Origin: Epibacterium sp. Ofav1-8
Lineage (GTDB): Bacteria > Pseudomonadota > Alphaproteobacteria > Rhodobacterales > Rhodobacteraceae
Direction: 5' to 3'
Length of the DNA stretch: 64,000 nucleotides
Assembly (NCBI RefSeq): GCF_022348185.1
Contig: NZ_JAKRFD010000008.1
Coordinates: 186,001 to 250,000 of the forward strand
In this document: one piece after another, positions 51,954 through 61,230 of the stretch
Numbering within the stretch: position 1 is the first letter of the stretch
Layout of the letters: the number at the start of each line of letters is the position of its first letter
Position numbers and translations under genes: made by a program
The notes under the pieces: model-generated
Told to the model about the DNA's origin: nothing
The model's database searches: none
What the model saw: only the letters and a program-made list of their open reading frames with translations

Positions 51954-53912
51954 ATGCTCAGATCACTCACTTCGCAACGTGGCCACCTCTTGGGTGGAAC
52001 CGCACTTGCCCTGCTTGTGGCCTTGCCGGTCGCGGCTCAGGAGACTTTCTCCGACAATGTCATATCGCTCGACCCCATCGAGGTCCGCTACAAGGATCCG
52101 GTTGGCGCCGCTGCAGATCGGGCAACCGCAGCCTATGTGGCGGATGCCGAGGTCGAGCGGGCTCGCATGGGGGACCTCAAGGACCTGTTTGCCGGTATCG
52201 CCTCTGTTTCTGTCGGCGGGGCCATTCCGGTCGCCCAGAAGATCTTTGTAAACGGGGTTGATATGCTCAACCTCACCATTGCGCTGGACGGGGCGTTGCA
52301 GAACAACCGCGCCTTCCACCATGTCAGCGCCAATGCTTTTGACCCCGGTGTGCTCAAATCCGTGCGCGTCGATCCCGGCATTGCTGCGGCGGACACTGGC
52401 CCCAATGCGGTGGCGGGCGCCGTCATCATGGAGACGGTCGATGCCGAGGATATTCTGCGGGACGGGCAGAATTTTGGCGGCACGGCACGGCTGAGCTTTG
52501 GTGACAACGGGCAGACCTTTGGCCGGTCGCTGACCCTTGCGGGGCGCAGCGACGGCGGGTTCGAATTCCTTGCCTACGCCAAATCCGCCACCGGCGATGA
52601 CTATGAGGACGGGTCGGGAGCGACCGTCTCCGGCACCGGGGCAGAGCTGCAAAGCCGCTTGCTGAAACTGGCCTATGAATCCCGCGAGGGCCATCGGGTC
52701 GAGCTGTCGGGACAGCAGATCAAGGATGATGGCGCGCGCCCCTATCGGGCCAATATCGGCGCGGTCGTCGGCGGCCGTCCGGTGCCCGAGACCCGGATAT
52801 ACGACACCACCCGGACCAGCTACAGCCTGCGCTACGAGAACACCAATGACCTTGGCATGTGGGATCCGGAAGTCGTCGTGGGCTATTCCGAGAGCGATAT
52901 TCGGGTGCCGTCCCCCTATCAGAGCGTCGGGATCTCCAGCACCTTGTCCGCCAAGGTGCAGAATACCTTTCACCTGTCGGACAGCAACACCGTGACCGCC
53001 GGGATCGACTACTACAAAAAGGAGTCGGAGTATTCCGACCCCACCGACGGGCGGTTTGACGAGGCGGCAGACAATCTCGGCGTCTTTGCCCAGGCACGGC
53101 TGACGCCCGCCGACCGCTGGACCGTCTCCGCGGGGCTGCGCTACGACTGGCAGGATTTCACCGGTATCGGCGGATATGAGACCTCTGCCAATGGGGCCAG
53201 CGGCAATGCTGCCGTCACCTTTGAGGTCAGTGAGAGCTTTTCTGTGCGCGCCGGCTATTCCAATGTCTTTGGCGGGATCCAGCTGGAGGACAACTACGAG
53301 TTCTGGCGGCAATGGGACTACAGCGGCCTGCGCAGTGCGCGGGCGCAGAACATGAACCTCGGGTTCGACTGGCATCGTGATGCCCTGCGGGTTGGTGGCG
53401 AGATTTTCCTCACCGAGATCGACGATGCGCGCGGGGGCGGTGATACCTTCGACTTCCAGAGCCGCGGCTACAACCTCGGGGCCACCTATGACTGGGGCGA
53501 TGGCTTTGTGCGGATGACCTATTCCAACAGCGAGATCGAAGTGAACGGAGCGTCCTCCGGCAGCTATGAGGCATTGGACTATGGCGCGCCCTTGGGGCAG
53601 GTCATTGCGCTGGAGGTGCAGCACGAACTGGTCGCCTATGACCTGCTGATCGGGGGCAGCCTCGATATGGCGCTGGACTATGACGACACCCAGAGCACCT
53701 CGGATCAGGGGCTTGAGGGCTATCAGGTGGTCAATGTCTTTGCGGAATATACCCCGCCGCAGCTGCCTGCGCTGATCCTGCGCGCGTCGATCAACAACCT
53801 GTTCGACGAGAGCTATGCGGACCGCTCGACCTATGGCGCGGATTATTCCTCGATCGTGCCGCTGAATGAACCTGGCCGGACCTTTGTGTTTGAGGCCATT
53901 GCCCGGTTCTGA
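51954..53912 (+). CDS. TonB-dependent outer-membrane receptor
   Basis: A 652-residue protein with a signal peptide (residues 1-28, LLGGTALALLVALPVAAQ). A plug domain covers about 40-165 (GDLKDLFAGIASVSVGGAIP, GVLKSVRVDPGIAAADTGPN, GAVIMETVDAEDIL). A 22-strand beta-barrel ends in FVFEAIARF, the terminal aromatic needed for BAM-dependent insertion. It takes up a siderophore, haem or other scarce ligand with TonB-ExbBD energy (not encoded here). The C-terminal portion (INNLFDESYADRSTYG) is typical of siderophore or haem receptors. It is followed by a convergent MarR gene, so regulation by that protein is possible. The ligand is unknown. Confidence 0.9.
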   Translation: MLRSLTSQRGHLLGGTALALLVALPVAAQETFSDNVISLDPIEVRYKDPVGAAADRATAAYVADAEVERARMGDLKDLFAGIASVSVGGAIPVAQKIFVNGVDMLNLTIALDGALQNNRAFHHVSANAFDPGVLKSVRVDPGIAAADTGPNAVAGAVIMETVDAEDILRDGQNFGGTARLSFGDNGQTFGRSLTLAGRSDGGFEFLAYAKSATGDDYEDGSGATVSGTGAELQSRLLKLAYESREGHRVELSGQQIKDDGARPYRANIGAVVGGRPVPETRIYDTTRTSYSLRYENTNDLGMWDPEVVVGYSESDIRVPSPYQSVGISSTLSAKVQNTFHLSDSNTVTAGIDYYKKESEYSDPTDGRFDEAADNLGVFAQARLTPADRWTVSAGLRYDWQDFTGIGGYETSANGASGNAAVTFEVSESFSVRAGYSNVFGGIQLEDNYEFWRQWDYSGLRSARAQNMNLGFDWHRDALRVGGEIFLTEIDDARGGGDTFDFQSRGYNLGATYDWGDGFVRMTYSNSEIEVNGASSGSYEALDYGAPLGQVIALEVQHELVAYDLLIGGSLDMALDYDDTQSTSDQGLEGYQVVNVFAEYTPPQLPALILRASINNLFDESYADRSTYGADYSSIVPLNEPGRTFVFEAIARF

Positions 53913-53923
53913 TCGCCTGTGAT

Positions 53924-53948
53924 CCGGGGCGCGTCAGCTGCGCCCCGG
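53924..53948. other. Hairpin between convergent receptor and MarR genes
   Basis: CCGGGGCGC and GCGCCCCGG, a perfect 9-bp stem with a 7-base loop, overlaps the end of the MarR coding region. It lacks a T run, so it is a possible transcription end on either strand. Confidence 0.5.
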
Positions 53949-54437
53949 GTCCCGCCCGCCGGGCAGGAGCTTGATCATCAGGCGTGACAGCATATAGGCC
54001 TCGTCGGTGCTCATGGAGCCTGCGACGTCCGCCTGAATCGCCGCCATGTAGGTCGGCCATATGCGTTGGTGCAGTCCGGTTCCCGTCTCGGTCAGGAACA
54101 GCACCTGCTTGCGGCGCCCGTCGGCGATATGTTCCCGGCGCAGGAACCCCTCCTTTTCCAATCGCGAGATATGGCGCGACAGGGCATATTGCGGCACGAA
54201 CAGGATCTCTTCCAACTGGCCCATCAGCTGGCCCTGGGGTCCTGCGCGCTCAACCTCCATCAGGATTTCAAACCAGATCGGATCGGCCAGCCCCTCGGCC
54301 TTGAGCGCCTTGGCAATCGAAGGCAACAGTCTGCGATGCGCCCGCATGATGTTGAACCAGACCCGGTTGTAGGCAATCCGCGGGTCGTCATCGTCAAAGA
54401 ATTCGGCCGGGCTCCGGGGCGGTGAGGGATGTGACAT
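53934..54437 (-). CDS. MarR-family transcriptional regulator
   Basis: A 167-residue winged-helix regulator. The dimer-forming helices (RIAYNRVWFNIMRAHRRLLP) are followed by the DNA-binding region FVPQYALSRHISRLEKEGFL and the wing RREHIADGRRKQVLFLTETG. The length is usual for MarR proteins, which respond to small phenolics, antibiotics or oxidants. It is convergent with the TonB receptor and divergent from the AcoR-like gene, so either could be its target. The start at 54437 is chosen for domain completeness, since the upstream Shine-Dalgarno is weak. Confidence 0.88.
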   Translation of the reverse strand: MSHPSPPRSPAEFFDDDDPRIAYNRVWFNIMRAHRRLLPSIAKALKAEGLADPIWFEILMEVERAGPQGQLMGQLEEILFVPQYALSRHISRLEKEGFLRREHIADGRRKQVLFLTETGTGLHQRIWPTYMAAIQADVAGSMSTDEAYMLSRLMIKLLPGGRDPGRS

Positions 54438-54644
54438 CAATAGACCTATCTGGCTGCAATAGCTTGGGAAAACCACCTTTAGTCCTAGCCCATGGGCCGT
54501 GGCTTTGAAAGCACGAGCCGACACAGCGCCGACGGGTGCGACAGAGGTCCGACCACCGCATCGGGGCGGCTGGGATGCGGTCGGAGCAATCTTGGATTGC
54601 TGAAATCGCCGGGTGCAGTAACATGGGGCCGGGGAGGACGTAGA

Positions 54645-55610
54645 TTGGCGAAATCTACACAACACATCGATCGTATCGTCGAAACCGCGACGGATCCCGC
54701 GGCGGCCGCGCGCAGTCGTCTGGCCGCGTCCTGGCGACGCTCGTTGCAGCATCATGGTCTGGATCCGGGGCAAAAGGGCGATGTGCAGCGCATTTCCGCA
54801 GCGGCACTTGCCGAGCGCCGGCGCCGGGCGGAGGCGATGATGCGCGTGGCCATGCCGCGGCTGGATGCGCTCTATCGGCTGGTGGGCAGTTCCGGGTGCG
54901 GCGTCCTGCTGACCGATGCCGAAGGGGTGGTGCTGGACCTGCGTGCCGCGGACGGGGATGCCGACATCTTTCAGGCCTGGGGGCTGGCGCCCGGGACCGA
55001 TTGGTCGGAGGCCTCCGAAGGCACCAATGGCATCGGTACCTGCATTGCCGAGGGCCGGCGGGTGACCATTCATCGCGACGAGCATTTCCATGCCCGCAAT
55101 ATCGACATGAGCTGTATGGATGCGCCGATCTTTGGCCCCGAGGGTGATCTGGTCGGCGCATTGGATGTCTCCTCGGCGCGGGCGGATCAGACCGAGGCCT
55201 TCAACCGGTTGATCGCGGCGCAGGTTGCCCAGACTGCGCGCCAGATCGAGGTGGATCAGTTTCGTGCCTGTTTCGCGACCGCGCGGATCATCGTGGCCGA
55301 TCACGAGGAGAGCGACGCCGCCATCCTGCTGGCCGTGGATCAGGACGATATCCTGCGCGGTGCGACACGCGGTGCCCGCCGGGCCTTCGGTTTGCAGGCC
55401 GCCGGTCCGGTTGCAGCAATCCCCGCATCGGATCTGTTCGGGCGCGAAGACGGGGCGAGCGGGTTCGAAAAAGCCGAGCGTGCCGCGGTGGTGCGCGCGC
55501 TTGCGCGGGCGCATGGCAACGTGTCTCAGGCCGCCCGCAGCCTCGGAATTGGGCGCGCCACCCTCTACCGCCGCATGAAGCGGCTGGGAATTGGCGAAAC
55601 CTCGGCCTGA
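54645..55610 (+). CDS. AcoR-like regulator lacking the sigma-54 AAA+ domain
   Basis: A 321-residue protein. Residues about 45-200 match the N-terminal GAF-containing region of AcoR-type activators ([70 protein letters not shown]). The C-terminus is a Fis-type helix-turn-helix ([27 protein letters not shown]). The central AAA+ module with its GAFTGA loop, needed for sigma-54 activation in full AcoR, is absent. It must therefore act by another route. The TTG at 54645 with GGGGAGG seven bases upstream fits best. A longer frame upstream is not protein-like. It precedes the aldehyde dehydrogenase gene, its likely target. Confidence 0.87.
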   Translation: MAKSTQHIDRIVETATDPAAAARSRLAASWRRSLQHHGLDPGQKGDVQRISAAALAERRRRAEAMMRVAMPRLDALYRLVGSSGCGVLLTDAEGVVLDLRAADGDADIFQAWGLAPGTDWSEASEGTNGIGTCIAEGRRVTIHRDEHFHARNIDMSCMDAPIFGPEGDLVGALDVSSARADQTEAFNRLIAAQVAQTARQIEVDQFRACFATARIIVADHEESDAAILLAVDQDDILRGATRGARRAFGLQAAGPVAAIPASDLFGREDGASGFEKAERAAVVRALARAHGNVSQAARSLGIGRATLYRRMKRLGIGETSA

Positions 55611-55612
55611 CC

Positions 55613-55628
55613 GTCTCAGTTCTGAGAC
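55613..55628. promoter_or_regulatory. Dyad upstream of the aldehyde dehydrogenase gene
   Basis: GTCTCAG-TT-CTGAGAC, with 7-bp perfect arms, starts 2 bases after the regulator stop and 102 bases before the dehydrogenase start. It is a candidate operator for the Fis-type helix-turn-helix of the AcoR-like regulator. Confidence 0.6.
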
Positions 55629-55729
55629 AGATGCGCGACAGGGCTGTGTGCCGGAGGCTGACGCGCCCCGGCAGTATCGTCATCCTCCTGGCATCCCCGG
55701 TGGAGGACCGGGATGCAGAGGAGGATATC

Positions 55730-57250
55730 ATGAACGAACAGACACAGATCGCGGGTGAACACACATCGCCCTTCAAGGCCCGTTATGACAATTTTATCGG
55801 CGGGCGTTTTGTGGCGCCGGTCCAGGGGCGGTATTTCGACAACATCACGCCGATCACCGGCGCCAAGGTTTGCGAAGTGGCGCGGTCCTCTGCCGAAGAT
55901 GTCGAACTGGCGCTGGATGCCGCCCACGCGGCCAAGGAGGCCTGGGGCAAGACTTCGGCGGCGGACCGGTCAAACCTGTTGCTGAAAGTCGCCGACCGGA
56001 TCGAACAGAACCTCGACCTGATCGCCACCGCAGAGACCTGGGACAACGGCAAGCCCATTCGCGAAACGATGGCCGCCGACATCCCACTGGCGGTGGATCA
56101 TTTTCGCTATTTTGCCGGCGTTTTGCGCGGGCAAGAGGGCGCCATGTCCGAGATTGACCAAGACACGGTCGCCTATCATTTCCACGAACCGCTGGGGGTC
56201 GTGGGGCAGATCATTCCGTGGAACTTCTCTGTTCTCATGGCAGCCTGGAAGCTGGCGCCGGCGCTGGCGGCAGGTAACTGTGTGGTGTTGAAACCGGCAG
56301 AACAAACCCCGGCGGCGATCATGGTGCTGGTGGAGGCGATCGCGGATCTCTTGCCGGCCGGTGTGCTGAACATCGTGAACGGCATGGGGCCGGAGGTGGG
56401 CGGGCCGCTTGCCAAATCCCCCCGCATCGCCAAGATCGCCTTTACCGGATCGACCGAGACCGGCCGCATCATCATGCAGGCGGCGACCGAGAACCTCATT
56501 CCCGTGACGCTGGAACTGGGCGGAAAGAGTCCCAACATCTTCTTCTCCGATGTCATGGCGGCGGATGATGCCTTTCTCGACAAGGCTGTAGAAGGGTTTG
56601 TGCTGTTTGCCTTCAATCAAGGCGAGGTCTGCACGTGCCCGTCACGTGCGCTCATTCAGGAAGACATCTACGAAGAGTTTATTGCCCGCTGCATCGCGCG
56701 GGTGAAGGCGATCAAGCAGGGTGATCCGCGTGATCCCGCGACCATGGTCGGGGCGCAGGCCAGCCAGGAGCAACAGGACAAGATCCTGTCCTATCTGACC
56801 ATCGGCGTCGAGGAAGGGGCAGAGGTGCTGACGGGCGGTCAGGCGGCGCGGTTCAACGGCGATCTGTCGACCGGTTTCTACGTGCAGCCCACGATCCTGA
56901 AGGGGCACAACAAGATGCGGGTGTTCCAGGAGGAGATCTTTGGCCCGGTGGTGTCTGTCACCACCTTCAAGGATGAAGCGGAGGCCTTGGCGATTGCCAA
57001 CGACACGATGTACGGCCTCGGCGCCGGGGTCTGGACGCGCGATGGCACGCGGGCCTATCGGTTTGGTCGCTCGATCGAGGCCGGACGGGTCTGGGTCAAC
57101 AACTATCATGCCTATCCTGCCCATGCCGCGTTCGGAGGCTACAAACAATCGGGCATCGGTCGCGAGACTCACAAGATGATGCTGGATCACTATCAGCAGA
57201 CCAAGAACATGTTGGTGAGCTACAACCCCAACAAGCTGGGTTTCTTCTGA
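55730..57250 (+). CDS. Acetaldehyde-type NAD+ aldehyde dehydrogenase (AldB/AcoD family)
   Basis: A 506-residue aldehyde dehydrogenase. It has the [19 protein letters not shown] cofactor region, the base glutamate in [10 protein letters not shown], and the double-cysteine catalytic stretch [13 protein letters not shown] (C301, C303). The characteristic AldB/AcoD C-terminus [19 protein letters not shown] is present. These oxidise acetaldehyde and other short aldehydes, for instance in ethanol or acetoin use. GAGGAGG precedes the ATG at 55730. An in-frame ATG 99 bases upstream is less likely. It is paired with the AcoR-like regulator. Confidence 0.93.
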   Translation: MNEQTQIAGEHTSPFKARYDNFIGGRFVAPVQGRYFDNITPITGAKVCEVARSSAEDVELALDAAHAAKEAWGKTSAADRSNLLLKVADRIEQNLDLIATAETWDNGKPIRETMAADIPLAVDHFRYFAGVLRGQEGAMSEIDQDTVAYHFHEPLGVVGQIIPWNFSVLMAAWKLAPALAAGNCVVLKPAEQTPAAIMVLVEAIADLLPAGVLNIVNGMGPEVGGPLAKSPRIAKIAFTGSTETGRIIMQAATENLIPVTLELGGKSPNIFFSDVMAADDAFLDKAVEGFVLFAFNQGEVCTCPSRALIQEDIYEEFIARCIARVKAIKQGDPRDPATMVGAQASQEQQDKILSYLTIGVEEGAEVLTGGQAARFNGDLSTGFYVQPTILKGHNKMRVFQEEIFGPVVSVTTFKDEAEALAIANDTMYGLGAGVWTRDGTRAYRFGRSIEAGRVWVNNYHAYPAHAAFGGYKQSGIGRETHKMMLDHYQQTKNMLVSYNPNKLGFF

Positions 57251-57273
57251 GTGTAACGACCCCGCAGACAAAA

Positions 57274-57302
57274 GGCGGGTCCGGCGCTCTGCCGGTCCCG
57301 CC
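57274..57302 (+). terminator. Hairpin after the aldehyde dehydrogenase gene
   Basis: GGCGGG-T-CCGGC and GCCGG-T-CCCGCC form a 12-bp stem with a T:T mismatch and loop GCTCT, 24 bases after the stop. No T run follows. Confidence 0.55.
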
Positions 57303-57322
57303 CCACGCATCACACCACCGAT

Positions 57323-57338
57323 GCCGGGGTACCCCGGC
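57323..57338. repeat. Perfect 16-bp palindrome GCCGGGGTACCCCGGC
   Basis: A loop-less palindrome lying in the 176-base spacer between the convergent dehydrogenase and chemotaxis receptor genes. It may act as a transcription end or protein-binding site. A smaller TTTGCT/AGCAAA hairpin follows at about 57366-57380. Confidence 0.5.
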
Positions 57339-57426
57339 CTGGTGCAGGGCGCGATGCGGCGGGGCTTTTTGCTCGAAGCAAAGACTCTCGCGTCCTGCCG
57401 GCACTTGGGGGATCAGTTGGATGGGA

Positions 57427-59310
57427 TCAGAAATCTTCCCAGCCGGCTGCTGGTTTCAGGGCCGGCGTGTCGTCTTGATCCGCCTCGGCGACCTCCATCG
57501 TCGCGGCCTCTGCCACAGGCATTGCGGCCTGTTCAAACTCCGCAATCGTATCGGCATCGCTGTGTCCAGACGGCTCTGGCTGTGCGTCGGCCTCCATGGC
57601 CTCCGCGCGGACCTTCGCGCCGTCGGTTTTGAACACGGCCACGACCCGGGCCAGCTGTGCCGCATCATTGCGCAGCACCTGGCTGGCGGCGGTGGTTTCC
57701 TCGACCATGGCGGCATTGTGCTGCGTGACCTGGTCCAGTTGCGAAACCCCGGTGTTGATCTCGTTCAATGTGGTGGACTGCTCTTCCGCGCCGGTTGCGA
57801 TGCCGCTGACATGGCCGGAAATGGTGCCCACGCGCCCGATGATCTTCTCCAGCTCCTCGCCGGTGCGCCCGACGAGACGCACACCTTCGCCGACCTGTTC
57901 GGTGCTTTCCACGATCAGGTGCTTGATCTCCTGAGCCGCATCGCCAGAGCGCTGGGCAAGGGCGCGGACCTCGGCGGCCACCACGGCAAAGCCGCGACCA
58001 GCTTCGCCCGCGCGGGCCGCCTCGACCCCGGCATTGAGCGCAAGCAGGTTGGTCTGGAAGGCGATATCGTCGATGACCGTGAGGATCTTCGAAATCTTGC
58101 TTGAGGAGGCTTCGATCTGCGACATCGCATTGACGGCATCCGCGACGACCTTGCCGCTTTGTTCGGCTGTGGCGCGGGCTTCGTCCATGACGCCCTCGAC
58201 TTCGCGGGCGCCTTCGGCGGCGGAGCGCACGCTGCCGTTCAGCTGCTCCATCGCTGCCGCAGTCTCTTCAAGGGTTGCGGCCTGGCTTTCGGTGCGCTGT
58301 GACAGATCACCGGAGGAGACGCTGATCTGCTCGGCACTGGAGCGGATGCGTTCGGAACTCTCGATCACGGAATCGATGATGCTGACCATCGTGGCGCGAG
58401 TCGAGTTGAAATGGCGGCGCAGCGTTTCATACTCTTCGGCAAACGGATCGGTGATGGCATGGGTCAGGTCGCCGTCGGACATCTGCTTCAGCGCGTGGTT
58501 CAGCGCGTCGACGACCTGTTTCTGGCTCGACTGCGCGGCCATACGTTCTTCTTCGAGGCTGCGCACCTCCGCCAGCTGCTGCTTGAGATTGTCGATGTTG
58601 CGGGCGATGCGGCCGACCTCATCCGACCGGGTCTGATGGCCGACCGGCTGTGCGTAGTCGCCCTCGGCAATGCCGGCTACCACGGTGCCGAGATCGGTCA
58701 GGGGGCGGCTGATCACCCGTCGCAAGACCAGCGCGGACACGCCGCACATGAGCAGGAAAACCCCGCCCGCCAGACCAAATGCCATCATCTGGTCCCGCAG
58801 AGCGACAGCTTTTGCGGCCTCGCTCGACCAGAGCATGGCCACGGCCCCAACCGCAGCCCCCTTCGATGTGGTTGCGGGCGCTGCGACCAGCCGGCCGTCC
58901 CCGGCAACCTCGACGGTGCCTGTCTCTGCCGCGGTTGTGGCAAGTGCGGTCAGATTGGCAATCTCGGCCTCGCTTGCGGTGCCGACGGTTGCGACAATCT
59001 CGCCGTCCAGATTAAAGGCCACGCCGTGCAAGGCGCGGCCTTCGGTCATCTCGATCACCCGTTGCAGGTCGGCAAGGAGCTTTTCCTCATCGCGGAAGCG
59101 GATGGCGCCGCCGCTGCGTGAGGCAACGGAATAGGTCACATTGCGTCCAAGCGTGTCGACACCGTTCTGAACCGCCTTGTCGACGATCAATTTGTTTGCC
59201 ACGGAGACAAATGCCGCGGTGACAAAAGTGGAGATCGCGATCAGAAGCCCGATCTTTACAAAGATCGACAAACCTTTGATGCTGGGAGGCTTTTTTGCCA
59301 TAGCTGCCAT
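57427..59310 (-). CDS. Methyl-accepting chemotaxis protein with C-terminal tether
   Basis: A 627-residue receptor. One membrane helix (about 17-38) is followed by a periplasmic region of about 140 residues, a second helix (about 175-200) and a HAMP domain (RRVISRPLTDLGTVVAGIAE). A second HAMP-like segment follows (LNHALKQMSDGDLTHAI), then the cytoplasmic signalling hairpin with tip IDDIAFQTNLLALNAGVEAARAGE. A flexible acidic tail ends in GWEDF, the pentapeptide type that recruits CheR/CheB. It relays a chemical signal to CheA/CheW. A secreted sensor-like protein is encoded just upstream on the same strand. The ligand is unknown. Confidence 0.93.
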   Translation of the reverse strand: MAAMAKKPPSIKGLSIFVKIGLLIAISTFVTAAFVSVANKLIVDKAVQNGVDTLGRNVTYSVASRSGGAIRFRDEEKLLADLQRVIEMTEGRALHGVAFNLDGEIVATVGTASEAEIANLTALATTAAETGTVEVAGDGRLVAAPATTSKGAAVGAVAMLWSSEAAKAVALRDQMMAFGLAGGVFLLMCGVSALVLRRVISRPLTDLGTVVAGIAEGDYAQPVGHQTRSDEVGRIARNIDNLKQQLAEVRSLEEERMAAQSSQKQVVDALNHALKQMSDGDLTHAITDPFAEEYETLRRHFNSTRATMVSIIDSVIESSERIRSSAEQISVSSGDLSQRTESQAATLEETAAAMEQLNGSVRSAAEGAREVEGVMDEARATAEQSGKVVADAVNAMSQIEASSSKISKILTVIDDIAFQTNLLALNAGVEAARAGEAGRGFAVVAAEVRALAQRSGDAAQEIKHLIVESTEQVGEGVRLVGRTGEELEKIIGRVGTISGHVSGIATGAEEQSTTLNEINTGVSQLDQVTQHNAAMVEETTAASQVLRNDAAQLARVVAVFKTDGAKVRAEAMEADAQPEPSGHSDADTIAEFEQAAMPVAEAATMEVAEADQDDTPALKPAAGWEDF

Positions 59311-59346
59311 CGAGTGTCCCGTCCCATTCCCTGGATTTCGGTTGGA

Positions 59347-59913
59347 TTACAGAAGGCTTTCTGCATCCACGCCCACAGTGATCGCCCCGATCGCGTTGCC
59401 GCTGTTCGGGTCGACAATGGTGACGGAGATCTGCCCCTGGTAGCGCTGGGTCGACTCGTCCAGTTCCACTTCGCTGATGTGGACGCTGCCGGCGCCATTG
59501 CCGTAGGTTTGCTGGAATTTGGCCTCATCGCCCTGCCACATGTCGGAGGTCACATCGGAGGCGGCGACGTTCAGACCGTGCTCGTCCATCACGAACACCT
59601 CCGTCATGGCCCCCATCGAGGCCTCGACGCGGGCGCGGAGATCGTCGGAGACGGGGTGGTTCAGCACCGCGGCCAGCAGCGGGGTCGAGGGATCCCCGAC
59701 ATTGGCGCGCCATTCCTGGTCCATCTCTTCGATCTGATCCTGACTCAGACCGGCATGCGCGTCGTTCTGCGCCTTGATCGCGGCCACGATGGCCGGGTCA
59801 TTGGCCCAGTCGCTGATTTCGTCATTCATGTAGGCTTCAAGCGCCGGGGTGAATTCATCAGCAAAGGCTGGGACAGATAGCAGCAGCGCTGCTAGGGTTG
59901 AGACAAGACGCAC
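59347..59913 (-). CDS. Secreted PDC/Cache-like sensor protein, partner of the chemotaxis receptor
   Basis: A 188-residue protein with a signal peptide (residues 1-18, LVSTLAALLLSVPAFA) and no membrane helix. The mature part (EYMNDEISDWANDPAIV, EVFVMDEHGLNVAASDVTSD, QISVTIVDPNSGNAIGAITVGVD) has the sequence layout of a single-Cache (PDC) sensor domain normally found inside receptors. It sits 36 bases upstream of the chemotaxis receptor gene on the same strand, so the two are probably co-transcribed. It may bind a ligand in the periplasm and dock onto the receptor. This function is inferred. Confidence 0.78.
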   Translation of the reverse strand: MRLVSTLAALLLSVPAFADEFTPALEAYMNDEISDWANDPAIVAAIKAQNDAHAGLSQDQIEEMDQEWRANVGDPSTPLLAAVLNHPVSDDLRARVEASMGAMTEVFVMDEHGLNVAASDVTSDMWQGDEAKFQQTYGNGAGSVHISEVELDESTQRYQGQISVTIVDPNSGNAIGAITVGVDAESLL

Positions 59914-60250
59914 GATTTAACTCCTTCAAGCCAGGGGCATCCACAGATACCTATTTTGCTTAGCCCAGAGAGTTTACCAGCCCATTAATCGGCGCCGCCC
60001 TGGCACGAGGTACCCGGCAGGCGCGCCCCGTTCCGATCTGTGTCGCGCGTGGCACAGCAGGCGGCGACACGGTTGTAACCATAGGCATCTCAATGTGTTA
60101 TAGCTGCGCCAACGGTTGAAGATTGTCGTTTTGAGGCAGGCATTGTGCCGGTGCATTTTGCGAAGAATATGCGCAGACTTCCCCGTGTTCAGACCGTTTG
60201 GCGGGGCGTGCTGACGCCGGACGCTGGCGCCTTGATGGAGAAATGCGCGC
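59914..60250. other. Divergent intergenic region, no gene recognised
   Basis: These 337 bases lie between the sensor/chemotaxis pair and the LysR gene. They should contain both promoters and the LysR-binding site. Short dyads are present but none is decisive. Confidence 0.4.
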
Positions 60251-61138
60251 ATGATCGAACTCAAAGACCTGCAATTGTTGACGGCGCTGGCACGTCACCA
60301 GCATTTTGCCAAGGCGGCCGAGGCCTGCAACATGTCCCAACCCGCCTTCTCGATGCGCATCCGCGGTCTGGAGGAAAAGCTGGGCCTGTCCATCGTGCGC
60401 CGTGGCAACCGGTTTCAGGGGCTCACGGGCGAGGGGCAGATGATTGTTGATCGGGCGCGAGGCATTCTGGATGATGCCAAGGCGCTGGATCAGGAAATCG
60501 CCGCCGCGCGTGGCGAGGTGACCGGAACGCTGGTCATCGGCGCAGTGCCGACCGCGACCTCCTATGTGGCGCAATTGATTGACCGCCTGCATCAGGCCCA
60601 TCCGCGCATGCTGGTGCGGCTGGAGGTCACGACCTCGCTGTTGATCCAGCAACGGCTTTATGACGGGACGCTCGACGCCGGGGTCACCTATAGCGACAGC
60701 GTCGGGCGCGACAGCATGAGCCTGCAACCGCTCTATGACGAAACCTATGTGTTGCTGGCCTCGGATGAAATGCTTGCCCCCTTTGGCGAGAGCATTTCCT
60801 GGCACGACGCGGCCAGCCTGCCACTGAGCCTGCTGGAACCGCAGATGCAGAACCGGCGCATCCTGGACCGCGTGTTTGCGGATCTTGACCTGCGTCCCGA
60901 GATCATGTCGGAGTCCAGCGGTTTCATGGCGGCGATGGTCATGGCGCGGGCGGGGTCGGTGGCCACGATCCTGCCCAAGGCGCTGGTGCAGGCGCTTGGT
61001 CCGCTGGATGGCACCCGCGCGCTGCCGCTGGTGGACCCGGAGCCGGCGCGCCCTATCTGTCTGGCAAGTGTCGAGCGACAGCCCGAGCTCACAACGATCC
61101 GCGCGCTGAGACAGGTCATCGCGGCAAGTGCATCATAA
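60251..61138 (+). CDS. LysR-family regulator of the formate dehydrogenase operon (FdsR-like)
   Basis: A 295-residue LysR-type protein with an N-terminal helix-turn-helix (IELKDLQLLTALARHQHFAKAAEACNMSQPAFSMRIR). The effector domain is of the periplasmic-binding fold (GTLVIGAVPTATSYVAQLID, MSLQPLYDETYVLLASDEML). It lies 92 bases upstream of, and in the same direction as, the fds genes. FdsR and similar LysR proteins control soluble NAD-linked formate dehydrogenases in other bacteria, responding to formate. Function here is inferred from position. Confidence 0.87.
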   Translation: MIELKDLQLLTALARHQHFAKAAEACNMSQPAFSMRIRGLEEKLGLSIVRRGNRFQGLTGEGQMIVDRARGILDDAKALDQEIAAARGEVTGTLVIGAVPTATSYVAQLIDRLHQAHPRMLVRLEVTTSLLIQQRLYDGTLDAGVTYSDSVGRDSMSLQPLYDETYVLLASDEMLAPFGESISWHDAASLPLSLLEPQMQNRRILDRVFADLDLRPEIMSESSGFMAAMVMARAGSVATILPKALVQALGPLDGTRALPLVDPEPARPICLASVERQPELTTIRALRQVIAASAS

Positions 61139-61230
61139 GGGATGCTTATCGCGCCATCGGTCATTCGAATTTGACCGCCGGAATAAGGGGTGGGATTGCG
61201 GTCTGAAGGCACCTGAATTGGGAGACACCC

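Noticed and set aside
55629-55729. Sigma-54 promoter before the aldehyde dehydrogenase
   Set aside because: The best match (TGGCATCCCCGGTGGA) lacks the TTGC -12 element. The regulator also lacks the AAA+ domain that sigma-54 requires.
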